NCBI RefSeq assembly: GCF_002105155.1
Contig: NW_019028987.1
Location: forward strand, 1-64,000
DNA length: 64,000 nucleotides
Direction of reading: 5' to 3'
DNA from: Lobosporangium transversale
Lineage: Eukaryota; Mortierellomycota; Mortierellomycetes; Mortierellales; Mortierellaceae
Part shown: one piece after another, positions 36,680-50,052 of the stretch
How positions within the stretch are numbered: position 1 is the stretch's first letter
How the letters are laid out: each line of letters starts with the position of its first letter
Made by a program: the position numbers and the translations under genes
The notes under the pieces: generated by a model
Seen by the model: only the letters and a program-made list of their open reading frames with translations
Database searches by the model: none
Told to the model about the DNA's origin: nothing

Positions 36680-38137
36680 CAAAAGTAACAATATTTAATA
36701 TTAATTACAGATGCTAGTCATCATAATTGCTATTGCTGAACTAACGCGTGATATTTGGTTCTTTTTCCTTATAGGGCAAGATGCAATTGGAATTAAGCGC
36801 TGTTGAAGGCAAGTTCGCGGAATTTAAGGCAGATGTGGAGAGCAGTCAAAATGCAGAACTTAAGAAGCTTGAGACCAATTATGAGGCACGCATTATGGAG
36901 CTAAGTAAAGAGCATGAGAACAGGATCAAAGAACTGCAGGATGAGGCCGACGAACAGGTTCAAAAGGCTGTTGAACAGGTTAAAGGCACGTTTGAAGATG
37001 ATCGTCAGGAACTGGATGCTGCTCGTGTAAAGGAACTTGAGGATCTTAAGCAATTACATGCTTCAACCATTAAGGATTTGGAACAGCAACTCGCCAAGGC
37101 TGAAAAAGCTGCCAAGGAGGCTTTAGAGAATTCTGAAAGAATCCGATCCGAGCTGCAATGCGAATTGTCTGCAACCAAGGCCGAGGCTCAGGCAAAGGTA
37201 GATGCCGCCAAAGCCTCTCTTCAGGAGCTTGTTGCGAAACACGAGGCTGAGAACCATGGCAACACAGATGTAATTGAACCTTGCAGCTTTTTTTTTTTTT
37301 TTTTTTTTTTTTACATCTCCACAGATGTAGAACTCGTTTTAACAAAAGCAGGGGTGTACATATCCTGTCCTATTTATTCTCTCTTAGTCTGGATCAGCCA
37401 TCCACTCAGAGGAGTTGGAGGCCCTTCGTGCTAGTCAAGAAAAGGTTATAAAGGAAGCTCTTCAAAAGGAAGAGGAAGAACTTTCTGCCAAGCAAAAAGA
37501 CCTAGAGGAAGAGCTGGAGTCACTTCGAGTAAGTCTTTCTGCTGCCCAGAAGGATCGTGACGAGACTATTGCAGCTGCAGCGTCCAAGGAATCACAACTT
37601 AAAAATGAGCACAGTAGGATGTTGGATAAGCTTGAAAAAGACTACAAGAACCAACTCGAAGAACTGAAGGCGTTAAATCGTGACCATACCGAAAATATGT
37701 TTAAAATGCAGGAGGAGCAGAATCGAGACCATGAGACCCGTCTCCAGCGCGCGTTAATATCTCATCAAGAAGAACTGCAGGGATTAAAAGAGCGATACAA
37801 AGTTCAATTGGAGGGTAGAGAAAAGGAATACAAAGACCAGGTCTGGGCGCTTGAGGAGAAACTCAAGGCAGTGGAAGCCGTCGCTGCCAATGCCCAGGAT
37901 AGTATGGCTCTTACTGCAGAGTTGGGAAGAGTTACTAAGGAACTTCAGGAGCTCAAGGTAAGGGAATGTGGCTTAATTGAGAGGAAAGGACAGAAAAATT
38001 GAACAATAGCCTAATACTTACATGTATCACGGTTTCACGATACGTTTGTTTATTATATTGTGGATCTATAGGGCGAGAATGAACAACTTACTAAAATGAT
38101 GAACCAGCTTCAGGATTCGATGATGACTCGTGCATAA
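34112..38137 (+). CDS. Large coiled-coil protein with basic Ala/Thr-rich N-terminus
   Basis: Eight exons: 34112-35002, 35105-35275, 35437-35529, 35663-36097, 36204-36623, 36775-37269, 37388-37957, 38072-38137; 1,046 residues. Residues 1-90 are acidic and disordered. About 90-290 are a Thr/Ala/Lys/Pro-rich basic linker (ARRTSTATATTAATATTKAK and similar), as in microtubule-binding linkers. From about residue 285 to the end almost everything is heptad-repeat coiled coil rich in Glu/Lys/Leu. There is no CAP-Gly, kinesin or other catalytic domain. The layout resembles CLIP/CLASP-type or golgin-type scaffolds, but I cannot name an orthologue. Every intron lies between codons, so each exon is a whole number of codons. 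Two introns contain long T or T/A runs (near 35396-35426 and 36627-36679). Confidence 0.85.
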
Positions 38138-38503
38138 TTAAATACCTTGTCTATCATGACTAGCAATATTGGAAGTTACCTATTGAAAAAAAAAAAAAAA
38201 AAAAAAAAAAAAAGGTTTAATAATATGCAGGGCTATCAGGAGCGTATTCTCAGACATTACTCAAATAAAAAAAAAAGAAAAAAAAATAGTGTGTGCAACA
38301 CCTAATGTTTAAATAGATCAACTCTTGATGTGACAAATATGCACAAAAACCTTCCTATCTTTAGTAGAAATCTTAATGCGTCTTTTCATAAAAAACTTTA
38401 TTTTGATTGTCATCATTAAACGTCTTCTACCATTATCGCATGCAATGGCTGCTTTTTTTTTTTTTTTTGATGGTCAAAAGGATGAAAAGCTCTAATTGTG
38501 AAT
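38138..38503. other. Convergent 3' spacer between the coiled-coil gene and STT4
   Basis: The spacer holds two 3' untranslated regions. It contains an A run of about 28 (38186-38213), A-rich sequence near 38268-38287, and a T run near 38454-38468. No gene is seen. Confidence 0.6.
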
Positions 38504-41500
38504 TTAGTAAGGGATGCCATTGGTTGCCTTCTGGAACGAGTCATAGAGAACGGTACGCTTATTCAGATAGGATTCATCAACCCTCTCAAGAATAAACTCA
38601 GCTGCAGAACGCTCTGATCGATCCAACTGGAATCGGGATCGCATTCGTTTAATAGTTTCGCCTCGGAAGCAGGGTAGACCAGACTCGAGCATCAATGCCA
38701 CCAGCTGCATAATTTGTTCCGCATAGGGTCTAGAAGCCAAGAATGCCTTGACGCACAGCTCACAGAACCATCGATAACCTTGATCCTCTACACTTGAGCC
38801 CATAATCTGAATCATCTCTGATGTCAGTTTGAAAGGTGAAGATTCAAAGTTGATATTTCCTCCGGGTGAGATATCCAAGATGAAACCGAAATCAATATGA
38901 ATGACATGACCTTCGTCGTCAATCATAATGTTACCATTGTGTCGATCCTTGAACTGAAGTAAGTACGAGATGACACTGTAGGAGGCAACAGACTGGATAA
39001 AGTTGTTACGTGCTTTTTGATACTCAATTGAGTCAATGCCGCCATACTTGGTGATAAAGTAATCTTGCAGATTGTTGACTTTTTCACGACCAAGTTGATC
39101 ACGGGAGATCGAGTTCGGGATCACATCAATCATACCACAGCCAGGCGCTGTAGCAACAATACGATAAGGAAACAGATAAAGATCCAATCCGACACTTGTG
39201 AAGATGTTCTTAAAGACTGCAATCAGTTGGATAGCCAAAACATCTTGTCGGCAATCGTCTCCAACCTTAAAAATGGCAGACTGCCAGACATCATATGTTT
39301 TTGGGATCTGCTCCTCTTGTTCCTCTTCAGCAGAACCTCGCTTCATGATAGCTTTATCCAATGTTGACTCTTCGCGATTCTTGCGGACCTTGAACGTGGC
39401 CATGAAAGGCGTCTTAGCGTGGCTCTGCAACGGCCTTCCAGACCTCTTGTCAATATCCACAACTACACCTTCAGGATTACTAGGTAGATACACGCCCACA
39501 TCCACTACAATCTTGGCCATCTCTTCATCGATCTTCTTCTTCTTCTCGGGTTTCGTCTTCTTTACAAGCGGCATCAGTGTTCCAGAGATGGACGTGACTT
39601 GGTTGAAGAAAGCAAACTCGCGTTCGTAGAAGCTCTTAGCTTCTCCTGACAGACCGTTCACGATATTGTCGATTATTCTATCTAACGTCGGCTTGAGTAC
39701 ATCGGGAACTTCGCATTTATTATCTCGGTACATGTTCGCCTTCATGTTCCAAATAATCTGGTGCGCAAACAATTGAGATACACGAGCGGCGCGCATGATG
39801 TACTTTTCCACATAGCCAAGGTCGTCATGGCGTAGTGCTTGTACAATTTGAGGAACATAGAAAAAGACTACTTCCACAGGTGAATGCTCAAGCGAACGCA
39901 TTGCATACTGCAGTACCATTGGATTGTTATGGAATGCTGGTTGGAAGTATGTAATGGCGGTAATAGATGGCACAGGCTGCCAGAATAACAAATACTTGAG
40001 CTGGGTGGCTGTATAGCGGAATGTTCCCTCGCCCAGCAAAATTTGAATCGCATCCGCGTCACTGACTGCGGCAAACGGATCGCTAGCCAGCAATTGACCC
40101 AGCTCGCTAGGAATCACAGCATTTTTGAAGCGAGTCATTAATTGGAATGCCAAACTAGGAGAAACACTCCATGCAGATCGGACCATGGCTCGCCAGGCTT
40201 CCTCCGAGAGGCTCTTTTCGTGCGTGTTGATACCAGGATTGGCACCGGTCTGGACCAAAGGAGTTGTCCATACACCCAGGCGGTTAAGTTCATTCTCCGT
40301 CAGCAGAGAGAGCAGACGTCGAGACTGAGTATGATTTCGAACAATGGTATCACGGGTTAATTTGTCAGTAAAGACATAATCTGTAGTAGTAAGTCCAGCT
40401 TGACCATCACCAGTCGTCTGCATGCTAGAAAGAATGGAGTCCAAAAGAATCTTATCCTGGTCTAGTGCCACCCCAAATTCTTTCATAACCCTGGTTTCAG
40501 CCTTGCTTAGCATTTTGTTGCCTCCGAACGACCACCTTGGAGCCAACTCGAACCAGGTGAGAGCAGATAGGTACAAAACTGATCGAAGTTTATATTCAAT
40601 TAGAGCCTCTAGCCGATTGTTTTGAAGAAGGCGGAGACCCAAGAGTAGCAGTTGGAATCGACCCTCTCTTGCCAACGGATGGGTACTCATCTTGTAACCA
40701 TTACCGAATGTGAGCTGAAGCAGACGTGTGAAGGTATCAATGATGTCACGGTTATTATAACGTGTTGCCTGGAACCGACTGGATAGGAATTCGATCCAGA
40801 TAACGTGGGGTGTAAAGAGATACGATGCGACCTTATAGCTCTTCTGACGTGCCTTCTTGTCAGTGGGGGCGTATTCCATTCGAACGCGGAAGGGATCCTC
40901 AGAGTCCAATAAGGGCGAGAACAGACCCTTCTGGTGGCGACAGGCCCATTCCCATCCTGCCGCGACCTCTGACATTAATCGTTTCTCCACTTCTGGCTTC
41001 TCTGTGATGAGCCAGTTCCAGACTGATGTACCAATTTTGAGACTGTCGGGTGTGAATAGGTAAATAGGGATCCAAGCAACCATCTTTACCAGATCCTCTT
41101 CGCCTTTGTTCAGCGCCACAATTGCACTTACAGCGCGGTGCAACGCATTCGCCAAGTCCTTGTTCGAAACAAATTGGTCATTCTTGGCCTGATGCGCCAT
41201 CGTCTGAAGGTTTTCACGAAGTCTATGCACCTGATTCTGAAGAATTGGGCCAGGCTGAAGAGAAGTATCGCGCGAGAAGTTCTCCATACCTCCGATCTCA
41301 CCCTGGTAACGACGACGAGCCGAGAACTCCTGGAAGAACACTGAAGAATTATCAAGTAGCACTCCAGGAATGTTAGACAAAGTTTCAAAGCAATTTTGAT
41401 CCTTGATCAAGTCTTTGCCAGAACGAGCAGCCAGAGTGCGGCCCATATGAACACGGCTGATGCCAGTATGGATCTTTTCAGAGTCTGCAAGGTAGTCCTG

Positions 41501-44500
41501 TAGCAAAGCGTCGACCTCCTGCGGTGAGTTGGCCATGGCTGCAGCGATCCATTTACGAGTTAACTCCACGAACTTTGTTAACAGCTCACGACGATAGGGG
41601 TACGAATCTGGTAGGTTGATTGTGACATCAACCATGGACGACGTGAAGCTATATACAGGACAATACTCATCCGTCAACTCGTTCTCACAACTGAGCCAAA
41701 GCAGCTCGCTCACTTCAAGAACCAGTGTTAACAAAGTCTTGTCACACATGAGTTGTGGAAAAGCTGAAATTATACGATGGATCCATTTAGTAGCCAGACC
41801 ACTCACTCTCTTCAGACGATGGGCGCATCCGACGATCAAGTTGCGGATCTGGTCCCGTACTTTCTCATCCAGTCTGTGCGTTAGAACCGTAGTCTGGGTT
41901 TCGGAAATGAATACGTTGATGACCTGGTCCGCAATGGATTCCAAGCAGGCTGTCACTCCTCCGTCATTCACCCCAGTATTAGCAAAGTAATGGAGGATGT
42001 GTGAGCAGTTTCCTTGTCGGCTACGCATGGTCTCCAAGTGATACACTGATAACAAGAACACAACTTTAGCGGAGCTTAGAGTTTTGATCACGACCGCTTG
42101 TGCAGGCAAATAGCTTGTCAATGTAGCTCGCATTGCAGCCTTTTGGTCATCCACGACCCCGCGAGGCAAAACCGAGTTATACTCAAGGTCTCCCTCAAGG
42201 TAGGCACTTCCGTGGTCATTCGAGACCAGAGCGGGGGTCTTCTGGGCAATAACGTACAAGGCATCATTCCAGGGCGAAGCCGAATCTTTGACAAAATCAA
42301 AGAGGATGCAGTGGAACCAAACATCGCGGAAGAGTTTGACGTCCTCTTTAGTTGGGTTCAGATGAGGTTCCAGGTCTTTATGGGAGAGAAGGCTTGCCAA
42401 GATAGGCAAAAGTCCTCCAAGAATGGCTGCAAGCGAAGTGTACTTGCCGTGGCTACGTTTAGTGGAATGGTGATGTGACTGGATTTGAAGGCCTTTTTCT
42501 GAAAACAATTTGAGCAGCGTAACCATGTATGCGTGATATAAATCAGGCCGCGAGTGGATATCTTTTGCGAGGCGCATCAACGAGGCAGTAACCTATAGGA
42601 GGTGCAATAGAACGAAGTGTTGTGAGTCAGAGAGTGCTAGGGACTATACTGCATTAAGATATCTTTCATATCTATAGATACTCACTGCTTCTGCTAGTTC
42701 CTCCGAGATGGCCTTCTGATCAGTAGAAATGGATTGCTTTGCAAGATTTGCAAGGACCTGGGTGATATCGTTAAAAGATGTCAAAGATCCTGTCAAAGCA
42801 ATATCGGTTAATCGTCTCACAATAACGCAGTCTAACTGGGAGCTGTGGTTGCGGATCTGCTGTGCCAACATTGACAGAACTAAAGGTGTGACCTAATATT
42901 GTAGGCATACAGTAGAAATATATGAGAAACAATTATTCATACCAGTTTCTAAAAGCACAAGGCCATTTGGCTAGCTTCTCTATTCTGTATCTTACCTTTT
43001 CGCTTTGATAAATGCTTGCAATTCTAGCAATGGAAGCCACCACATTATCCTGAATGGCGACTGATTGAGCATGCATAGGAAGTTTATCTTTAGTGTTATG
43101 GCTATAAAGGGTATTGAGTAGCGCATAAATAGTTGACATTGCAACTTCCTCGCTTGCAGATGAATTCTTGAGAGTCTGAGCTAAACGTTCAACGGCATGC
43201 TCCTGCACTGCTGCGGCTTCAGTCCCCTCAAAGGCTGACGAAGGGGTCGTCAAGAATTGCTGTTGCAACGCAGTCATCTCTCTCGTGGCGTCATTAAAGC
43301 TATTTTACGATGAAAGGAAAGTTAATAGAGCCGCTAATAAAGTTTTCAACATCAAAAATGCTTTTCAATATGCACGATTAAAAGGAGGAGGAAAACTTTA
43401 CTTGATACCCAAGACCGCTGAGCAATCTAAGGCTGCCGTGTGAATCCAAAACTCCTCGTGGCGCACTTGGTTAAAAAGGCATTGGGAAAGATGGGAAGGC
43501 AGAACATCATCTAATTCATGGATATACAAGCTTGCGAGGGAAGCAAGTTGCTATGGAACAAAATGTGAGAAACAAAAAGGTTGTTAAGCCAATGAGACAT
43601 TAATAAAAAACTGCGGAAATGGCAACATTTTCGTGGTACATACAAGGGAAGTTCCCATGATCTCGCAGTAATAAAATTCTTGAGATACTGATCCTTTGGC
43701 CAGCAATTCATTGGCAAAGGCACGCATGTCTGCAAAAAATTGCAGCGACATGATGTATTCTGCGCGCATAACTTTTGTAAGGTCCAGTTGACCCCCTGTG
43801 GTTGAAACTGGACTGTTTTTGACGGGACCCGACAAGAGCAAGGTCCAAATATCCTTAAACTCTGCTGATCTCCAATCATCTACATCAGTGGTAGTGTTAG
43901 AGACATCTTCATAAGCGGTTGACGGCCTCTCGTCGTCACGATCACTGCTGAGTTCATGCAAATGTCCTTGTTTAACGCTATGGATTTCCAAGTCTTCCAC
44001 TAGCGAGCTGCTGGCATCCTTTGACTTGTGAATATGAGAGTGAATGAGGCGAGCAATCATATTTCGCTTGACAGTCAAAACTTGTAGGATCACTAGGTTA
44101 GAGCCCAGGATGATACTCTCGCGAGCATAGTTGGCAAGTACTTTGTATGCATGTGAAGTTCCTGCCCCCTGTTTGATAGATTCAATCGCCTTGCGAATAT
44201 GATCTGTCGTGTCACTGGAGAGGAACGCCTTTGAATGCAAAACCAGGGCAGAAAAGTCATGAGGTTCGAATGCCAATGTAGAAGACTCCAAAGCAGTCAA
44301 GAGGCCATTGAGTGAAGGAACAATAAACTCGCAGATCCTTTCAGCTATAGACACATTAGATTTTATGAGCGCGCGTGAAGAGAGTAAAATGAGCAAGGTT
44401 TTCACAGCTTAAGTCGCATCGGGATTATATAGGTTTCACAGCAAGCTTTCTATTACCATTCTCAGCGAGAACCAAAGTAGAGAGCTTGTCCAGATAGGAC

Positions 44501-45314
44501 CAGATGGAGTCCAAGATAGATTGACGAGCGGATGTCCTTTTGTTAGCGATGACAAGAAGGTGAGCGACAAGATTGTATGTCAAATTGTCGGCTGGTGATT
44601 TAGCTACATCCAGATCAAAATGTAAATATAGAAAAATAAATTGATAAAACGATATTAAGTTCCTGTGGCTCCCATGAGCGCTTAAGAATAGGATACCAAC
44701 AGATAAGGTTCTCACTTACCTCGACGACCAAATCCTGGGCCAAACTTGTAGTTTGGTAGTGAATGGAGATATGCAGTCAAACGAGGCACAAGTTCATCAT
44801 CAAACTGACCTGACGACTCTGCAGCGAACTTTGCTTGAGCCATCAATGCATGTTGGTGGCGCATTGTCTGGTTTTAAAAATAAACATGATCGTTTATTGG
44901 TTAGTCCGTTCCAGTCGTTGGCACTATTTATTTTATTCTTATATTTCTTATCATTACCATGAGCCCGCCCTCAGCAAGCGAATGATCAGCATTGGCTACA
45001 GCTGCGTCTCCACCGCCATTCAGTTGGGGTTTAGGTGAAGATGGCTGGAAAGATGAAGGTAAAGCAGGACCAGCCCTGATAAGCCTGTGCACTTCCTCCG
45101 TGGAAGTCGTCGAATCCTTGGCCAGGGTCGTGGCCAAGGTTGACAGAATTTGGGCATGCAAGTCGAATTCCAAGCTGATGAAAAAGATGAATGAGGAAAT
45201 GATGAGATGTTAAAAGGAAATGAGTGCATAAGCGATCACAAGTAGCCATAGACAGGAATAGTCTTTTAGACCGTATTCGAGTATCAAGAGTAATTATATT
45301 TCTTACGAATTCAT
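38504..45314 (-). CDS. STT4: Phosphatidylinositol 4-kinase III alpha (Stt4)
   Basis: Makes PI4P at the plasma membrane. Nine exons (minus): 45307-45314, 44958-45174, 44720-44867, 44457-44603, 43644-44407, 43402-43550, 42996-43299, 42686-42892, 38504-42592; 2,010 residues. The long N-terminus is helical solenoid. The C-terminus holds the PIK helical domain and the lipid kinase domain: ATP site FKVGDDCRQDVLAIQL, catalytic loop KDRHNGNIM and activation motif HIDFGFILDISPGGNINFE. The FESSPFKLTSEM block is typical of PI4K alpha. The protein ends RTVLYDSFQKATNGIPY. The first coding exon is only 8 nt (ATGAATTC), but it splices in frame to LEFDLHAQIL. Regulatory partners (Efr3, Ypp1) are not in the window. 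Confidence 0.94.
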
Positions 45315-46049
45315 AGTGGAAAAATAAATAGGGTAGAAAAGCGGTGTCTGGGGGCTACGACAATTTAGATGGGGATGGATTGAAGGTGAAGTTAAGTGCG
45401 ATAATGGAAACAAGGGTGTCGGGAGAAGGAGATGATGATTCGGAAGAAAAAGAGGAAAAGGAAAAGGAAAAAAGAAAAAAGAACAAGGAGAAAGAAGAAA
45501 AGGAAAGGGCTTGACAACATGTGCACATGTGGGAGAGAGATGTGTTTGTTCACAAAGTTAATTTAATTAGAGTTGAGCATCGTCGCTTCGGGACAGGCTC
45601 CAGAAGACAATCAAACGGTTGTGTAACGTTTGGAAGATTTAGAACATTTAGATAAAAAAGACATTCACAGGGATGAGGAGACATCAGTCAGCATCAAAGC
45701 ACCATAAAGCGAACAGCTTCCTCTTAATAAAACTTTTTATTTGTAGGAATGTGCGCACTGTTCATTCCAATGGTCGAAGAATGAAAATACCTTTGGCGTT
45801 AATCAAAGACGTATAGTATAACACATGTTCTTTGTAAATAAACACATTCAAATAAAGTAAATATATACTCGTATGCTTCTGTTTGAAAAAATAATCACAT
45901 CCAACTCTTCAATGGTATCCGCTGGTTGCTAAAGAATTGTTCATACATCTGTCAAGGCTCTCATCTATTTTCTCTTTTAGTTTAATATATATATATATAC
46001 AATACGGCAAAATGATATAATTAGGTTATAATAGTGGAGATTTGTCAAT
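45315..46049. other. Spacer between STT4 start and sphingosine kinase 3' end
   Basis: This contains the STT4 promoter and leader and the sphingosine kinase 3' region. A purine-rich tract (GAAAAAGAGGAAAAGG and similar) lies at about 45430-45510 and a TA repeat at about 45987-46000. No gene is seen. Confidence 0.5.
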
Positions 46050-46259
46050 TTATTTGCTTCCACCACTCATACTGCGGGCGTAGCGGCCTTCGATACTTAA
46101 TACAGAAACAAGTCCTCGATGTGCCTCGACTTGATAGGGAGCGTATGGTGTATGCTCGCCGTCCATTGAAATATAGCCTGACTGGTTCTGTGGCGATAGA
46201 CGGAATGCCTTGACTTTCAAATAGCGTACCTGGGCATTTTCAAGAACATAACCTTATTC

Positions 46260-46300
<41 letters not shown>

Positions 46301-48239
46301 TTAGTTTAGTCAGTACAGATGATAATACCTTTTCATGGAAAACATGAACTCCAGTTTCGACTCCAATCATAATCTGAACTCCTGCCATACGTCCAAGGTC
46401 CTTTGGGAAAATCAAAAGATCGATCAAGCCGTCGTTGGGTTGGGCAGCTGGATGCGAGACAGATCCCTTTGAGATCCATGGCAGCTTGGCTCCAACAACA
46501 GTCGCATAATGGTCTTTTTCGACGACCCATCCATCATTTTCCTTAAGAGGGTCTGAAACACGTCCATATCGATCAATAATCGTCCTGTGATCCTGATCTA
46601 GTTCATCATGTGTTTGATCCGCCCAGATTACGGGCTGGTTCCTGTACTCGTTATACTGCTCCTGAATCTTCTTAATATTATTCTCTGCAGGAATATAAGC
46701 TAGTTCGCAAGGGTAGGTCGCCTGTGACAGCAGCTTGCCCACAGCAGAGAAAGTAAACCGGGCCTCTCCCATCCATCGTAGGTGCTCGGATCCCAAGTCT
46801 ACATCGGCGATCAATCCAAAAGACTGGAGCTCGAAAGAGAAAAATCTACTGGAATCACCTTGGGTGACTGAGCAAAGATCCACTGGCATGGCCTTTCCTT
46901 TAACGATATTAAGAACAGCATTCGCTACATGGGCTCCATGCTTTTCACCTAGAAGTGAAAATGACAGAGCATTACCGGAACCTATTTATTTCGTAGATGA
47001 AATGTTAAAGGTTACTTCCGATAAATTATTTGTAGCCTCTCTACTGAGGATTCCATTATTACAATGGTTTAGCATCAGTTCTCTCAACATACCACCGGGA
47101 ACAGCACCAAGTGGAAGCTTATGAGCTATAATGGCGTCTGGACGCTCCATAAGTCCGTTGATAACCTCGTGAATAACACCATCGCCACTAACTGAGACAA
47201 TGGCATCGTAAGCGCGAATGTCCAAGTCTCGAGCAATTTCTTTCGCATGGTATCGATGAGTGGTATCTATTGTTCCATTGTCAGGGGAAATAACTAGTTA
47301 GGAAATAGTGGGAAGATGTTGTCTAACATTACAATGAAAAACCATATTGCAAGTAATATATAAATATAGATCAACATACAAGTAAGGTCATAAGTGCAGC
47401 CAGCGGCCTTGAATAAAGGCTCTGCAGTATGTTCCCATATGCGCTTAGCATGACCCTGGCCACCGAAAGGGTTCACAAGGATCTTGAAGTGGCGTCCTTT
47501 CTTAATTCCTATTAGTCAATCAAAAATTGTTTTACCATCATAGCGAATTAAGAATATGATCCAGGAACAGACAGATGGATTTTCACATCTTTGCACAGGA
47601 TTTAATGTTAATCATCTTAATACGGTATGTTAGTACCTTTATAAACATGGTTGAGTACATCGGTCCGCCACTGAGATGTCAAGGCCAAATCTTTGACATT
47701 AAATGTGAATATTTCTAATACAGATTCCTTATCAACACCATGCTTGGGTGCGCATGCTGCGATAACTAAAGAGTGCTCTTGCGAGATTGAGATGTTCAAG
47801 ATCTCAACAGTTTTGAAAACTCGAAAGCCTGAAAACGCAAGTTTACCAAAAGTGGAACAAATTAAATTAAATGAAATAAATAAGCCCGTGCGTAGTTTTT
47901 ATAAAACAAAAAAAAAAAAAAAAAAAAAAACGAACCAGACGATGCAGTAGGACCGCAAGGCAAACACCCAGCTTGTTGCTTGGATACTATCAGCAAGGAA
48001 TAGACGATTAGTTGGGATGCAACCATATAAAAGTTACTGAAAACTATAGGCACCTTTCTTTATCCATGATGTATTTGATATATGGATAGGCGATAGGTAT
48101 GCGAAGACGTTGTCTATGGTAAGAATAAATGACTACCTTCAACTTCTGGAAGGTCAAATTGAAGAACTTGGCCATTGTATGCAAGCTGAACTTGAAAATC
48201 TCCCAAATGAGCAGAGAGTAAGAGAGGGAATGAGGCCAT
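46050..48239 (-). CDS. LCB4: Sphingosine (long-chain base) kinase
   Basis: Lipid kinase that phosphorylates sphingoid bases. Seven exons (minus): 48137-48239, 47936-47986, 47637-47828, 47380-47508, 47093-47266, 46329-46981, 46050-46229; 493 residues. The N-terminal half (GCLPCGPTASS, ISISQEHSLVIAACAPKH) is as in Lcb4/SPHK. The DAGK-catalytic domain begins FKILVNPFGGQGHAKRIW. The nucleotide motif is SGDGVIHEVINGL, then GAVPGGSGNALSFSL. The SPHK-specific block DVDLGSEHLRWMGEARF and the C-terminal SMDGEHTPYAPYQVE block are both present. All signature residues are kept, so it should be active. Introns carry an A/T run near 47909-47930 and a run of about 35 T near 46262-46297. The gene is divergent from the LYR gene. 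Confidence 0.94.
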
Positions 48240-48519
48240 CTGGAAGGAATAGCTGATTCTAGGATGAATTAATAATTATGTGTGTGGATGTGAGTGCGAG
48301 AGGAAGATGGAACGGGGAAGGAATCAATCAGGCTCAAGATGTTCAAAACGAGAGAAGGAAAGCAAGCTTGACCGAGAGCCAACAATTAATGAAAACCAGA
48401 AAGATGGGACAGGCACAACTTTTTTTTTGTCACAATTCATCCGCATGTCTTTCAACCATGAAGTGTAGTTTGCCATGTGGCTTACTTCACGATCTTCAAG
48501 AGAAGAGCCCTCACTCACT

Positions 48520-48554
<35 letters not shown>

Positions 48555-48580
48555 AGTTGTGCTTACTCATTTGCAAGCTC
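48240..48580. promoter_or_regulatory. Divergent promoter region with a TC microsatellite
   Basis: The 341 bp between the sphingosine kinase start and the first ATG of the LYR gene carry both promoters. A (TC) run of about 13 units lies at about 48524-48551, directly followed by TTTCAG, which also looks like a splice acceptor. The LYR gene could therefore have an untranslated 5' exon. Confidence 0.5.
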
Positions 48581-48804
48581 ATGCCAACTTTTGCACAGGT
48601 GCCTGTGTCATTCAGGCACATGACTCATCGTAGTCAGGTCTTATTTCTCTATCGACACATCCTAAGGGAAGGTGCAAGGTTCTTTGATGAACGTGCAAGG
48701 TATTTAAGAATAAAGCGTTCTTCAAAAAAAAAAAAAAGACTCCAAAATCATCAAATCATAAATGTCAAACTGTTTTTTTCCTGCTTTCGATCGTCTATCT
48801 CAAC

Positions 48805-48839
<35 letters not shown>

Positions 48840-50052
48840 TTCAAGGCACATTTTGTACCATGAATCTGACTTTATTTTATCCCTAGCAATTGGGTCATTT
48901 CAAGTGTTCAGACAGCCTTTCACAGGCATAAACACGAGATGGATAAAAATAGAATTCAGAAAAGCATGAGTGATGCTCGCAAGGTAAAGATTTGTCAGTA
49001 TAAAATCTTTTTAGTATCCTTATTGCCAAGGCAGCCACTAATTGAACACATTCCTGGTCCAGGCCCTACGTTTGCTTGAACGTGCCAATCGAATGGACTT
49101 CAAATCAGTGATGCGTCTACTACGACTATCATATGGAATTCAGGGTAAAGAGCGACATAAGCTACTCAAACCCTTTGTAGACTCGGCACGTATGCATACT
49201 CTTTCACCAGAAAAGCTTTCTCTTGCTATTTGCTCCAGCTCTGTCGTGTCATTTTCATCTACTTCGTCCGATCTGCTTTCACAACATCTAAGTCATACAG
49301 CACAAAGTCCGCAGCCACTCCACTTTAATAATCCGAGGACAGTGCCACCTATTATGGTACCTCCTCTTGAGGCACTGATCAGAAACGTCACAGGGAAAAG
49401 TACCGACCCGAGCTTGCCTCAGCCATTGTTTAAGCCGTTGCATGGGAGACGTGAGGCCAATTTACGTTGGCGCTTTTTTACCAAGCAGCTGAAAAAGGTG
49501 ATACCTCCACTTCCAATGGAGGTTCGAGGGGAAATAGAACGTAAATCCCGTATAGGGCTGTCCAGATTTGATCGAGAACGTTTTCAAGACATCTCTAAAA
49601 CAACCACAGACGACTGGATAGAGCAGGAAAAGAGTATTATTCAAACAATCAAGCTATGGAATAATAATGGGAAGATGCAAAAGAAAAGCAGATGGGAGAA
49701 CGAGAGGTTCCATCCAAGTATAGGCGGAAAACCCGCAAAGCCATGCACAATGACACTTCGACTTTACAGACGGATATGGCAGCATTTGCTCGACCAAGTG
49801 CCTGTGATACATTCCAATATCAAGAGTGCGGAGCCTTTGGACAGAAAGAAAGGCCTACCAGATGAATCGGATGCTACATCAAAGTCGAATAAATGCTCTT
49901 TTGTTGTAAGCAAGAGTCCACTGTCGTATCAAGCACGTTACAATACTGGTTTGAAATTGCATTCCAAGGTCAATAGGTTTGATAAGATAGGGTTGTCCCA
50001 AGGAACAGTTCCTGAACCAACACAAGGGCGAAAAAAAATCTCAAAGTCATAG
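48581..50052 (+). CDS. LYR-motif (complex 1 LYR family) protein with long C-terminal extension
   Basis: Exons 48581-48699, 48887-48983 and 49063-50052; 401 residues. The first 90 residues form a LYR domain: VLFLYRHILREGARFFDERA (the LYR tripeptide is intact), then a second helix, FHRHKHEMDKN, and ALRLLERANR. LYR proteins work in mitochondria with acyl-ACP, as assembly factors for respiratory complexes and Fe-S proteins. The remaining 310 residues are basic and not recognised; a block GRREANLRWRFFTKQLKKVI suggests a conserved fungal extension. The N-terminus lacks an obvious long presequence. An in-frame stretch continues upstream of the ATG. A run of about 30 A lies in intron 1 (48807-48836). 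Confidence 0.75.

Noticed and set aside
41128-42478. Plus-strand frames of 70-126 codons inside STT4
   Set aside because: They overlap the long last STT4 exon in antisense and show no independent motifs.
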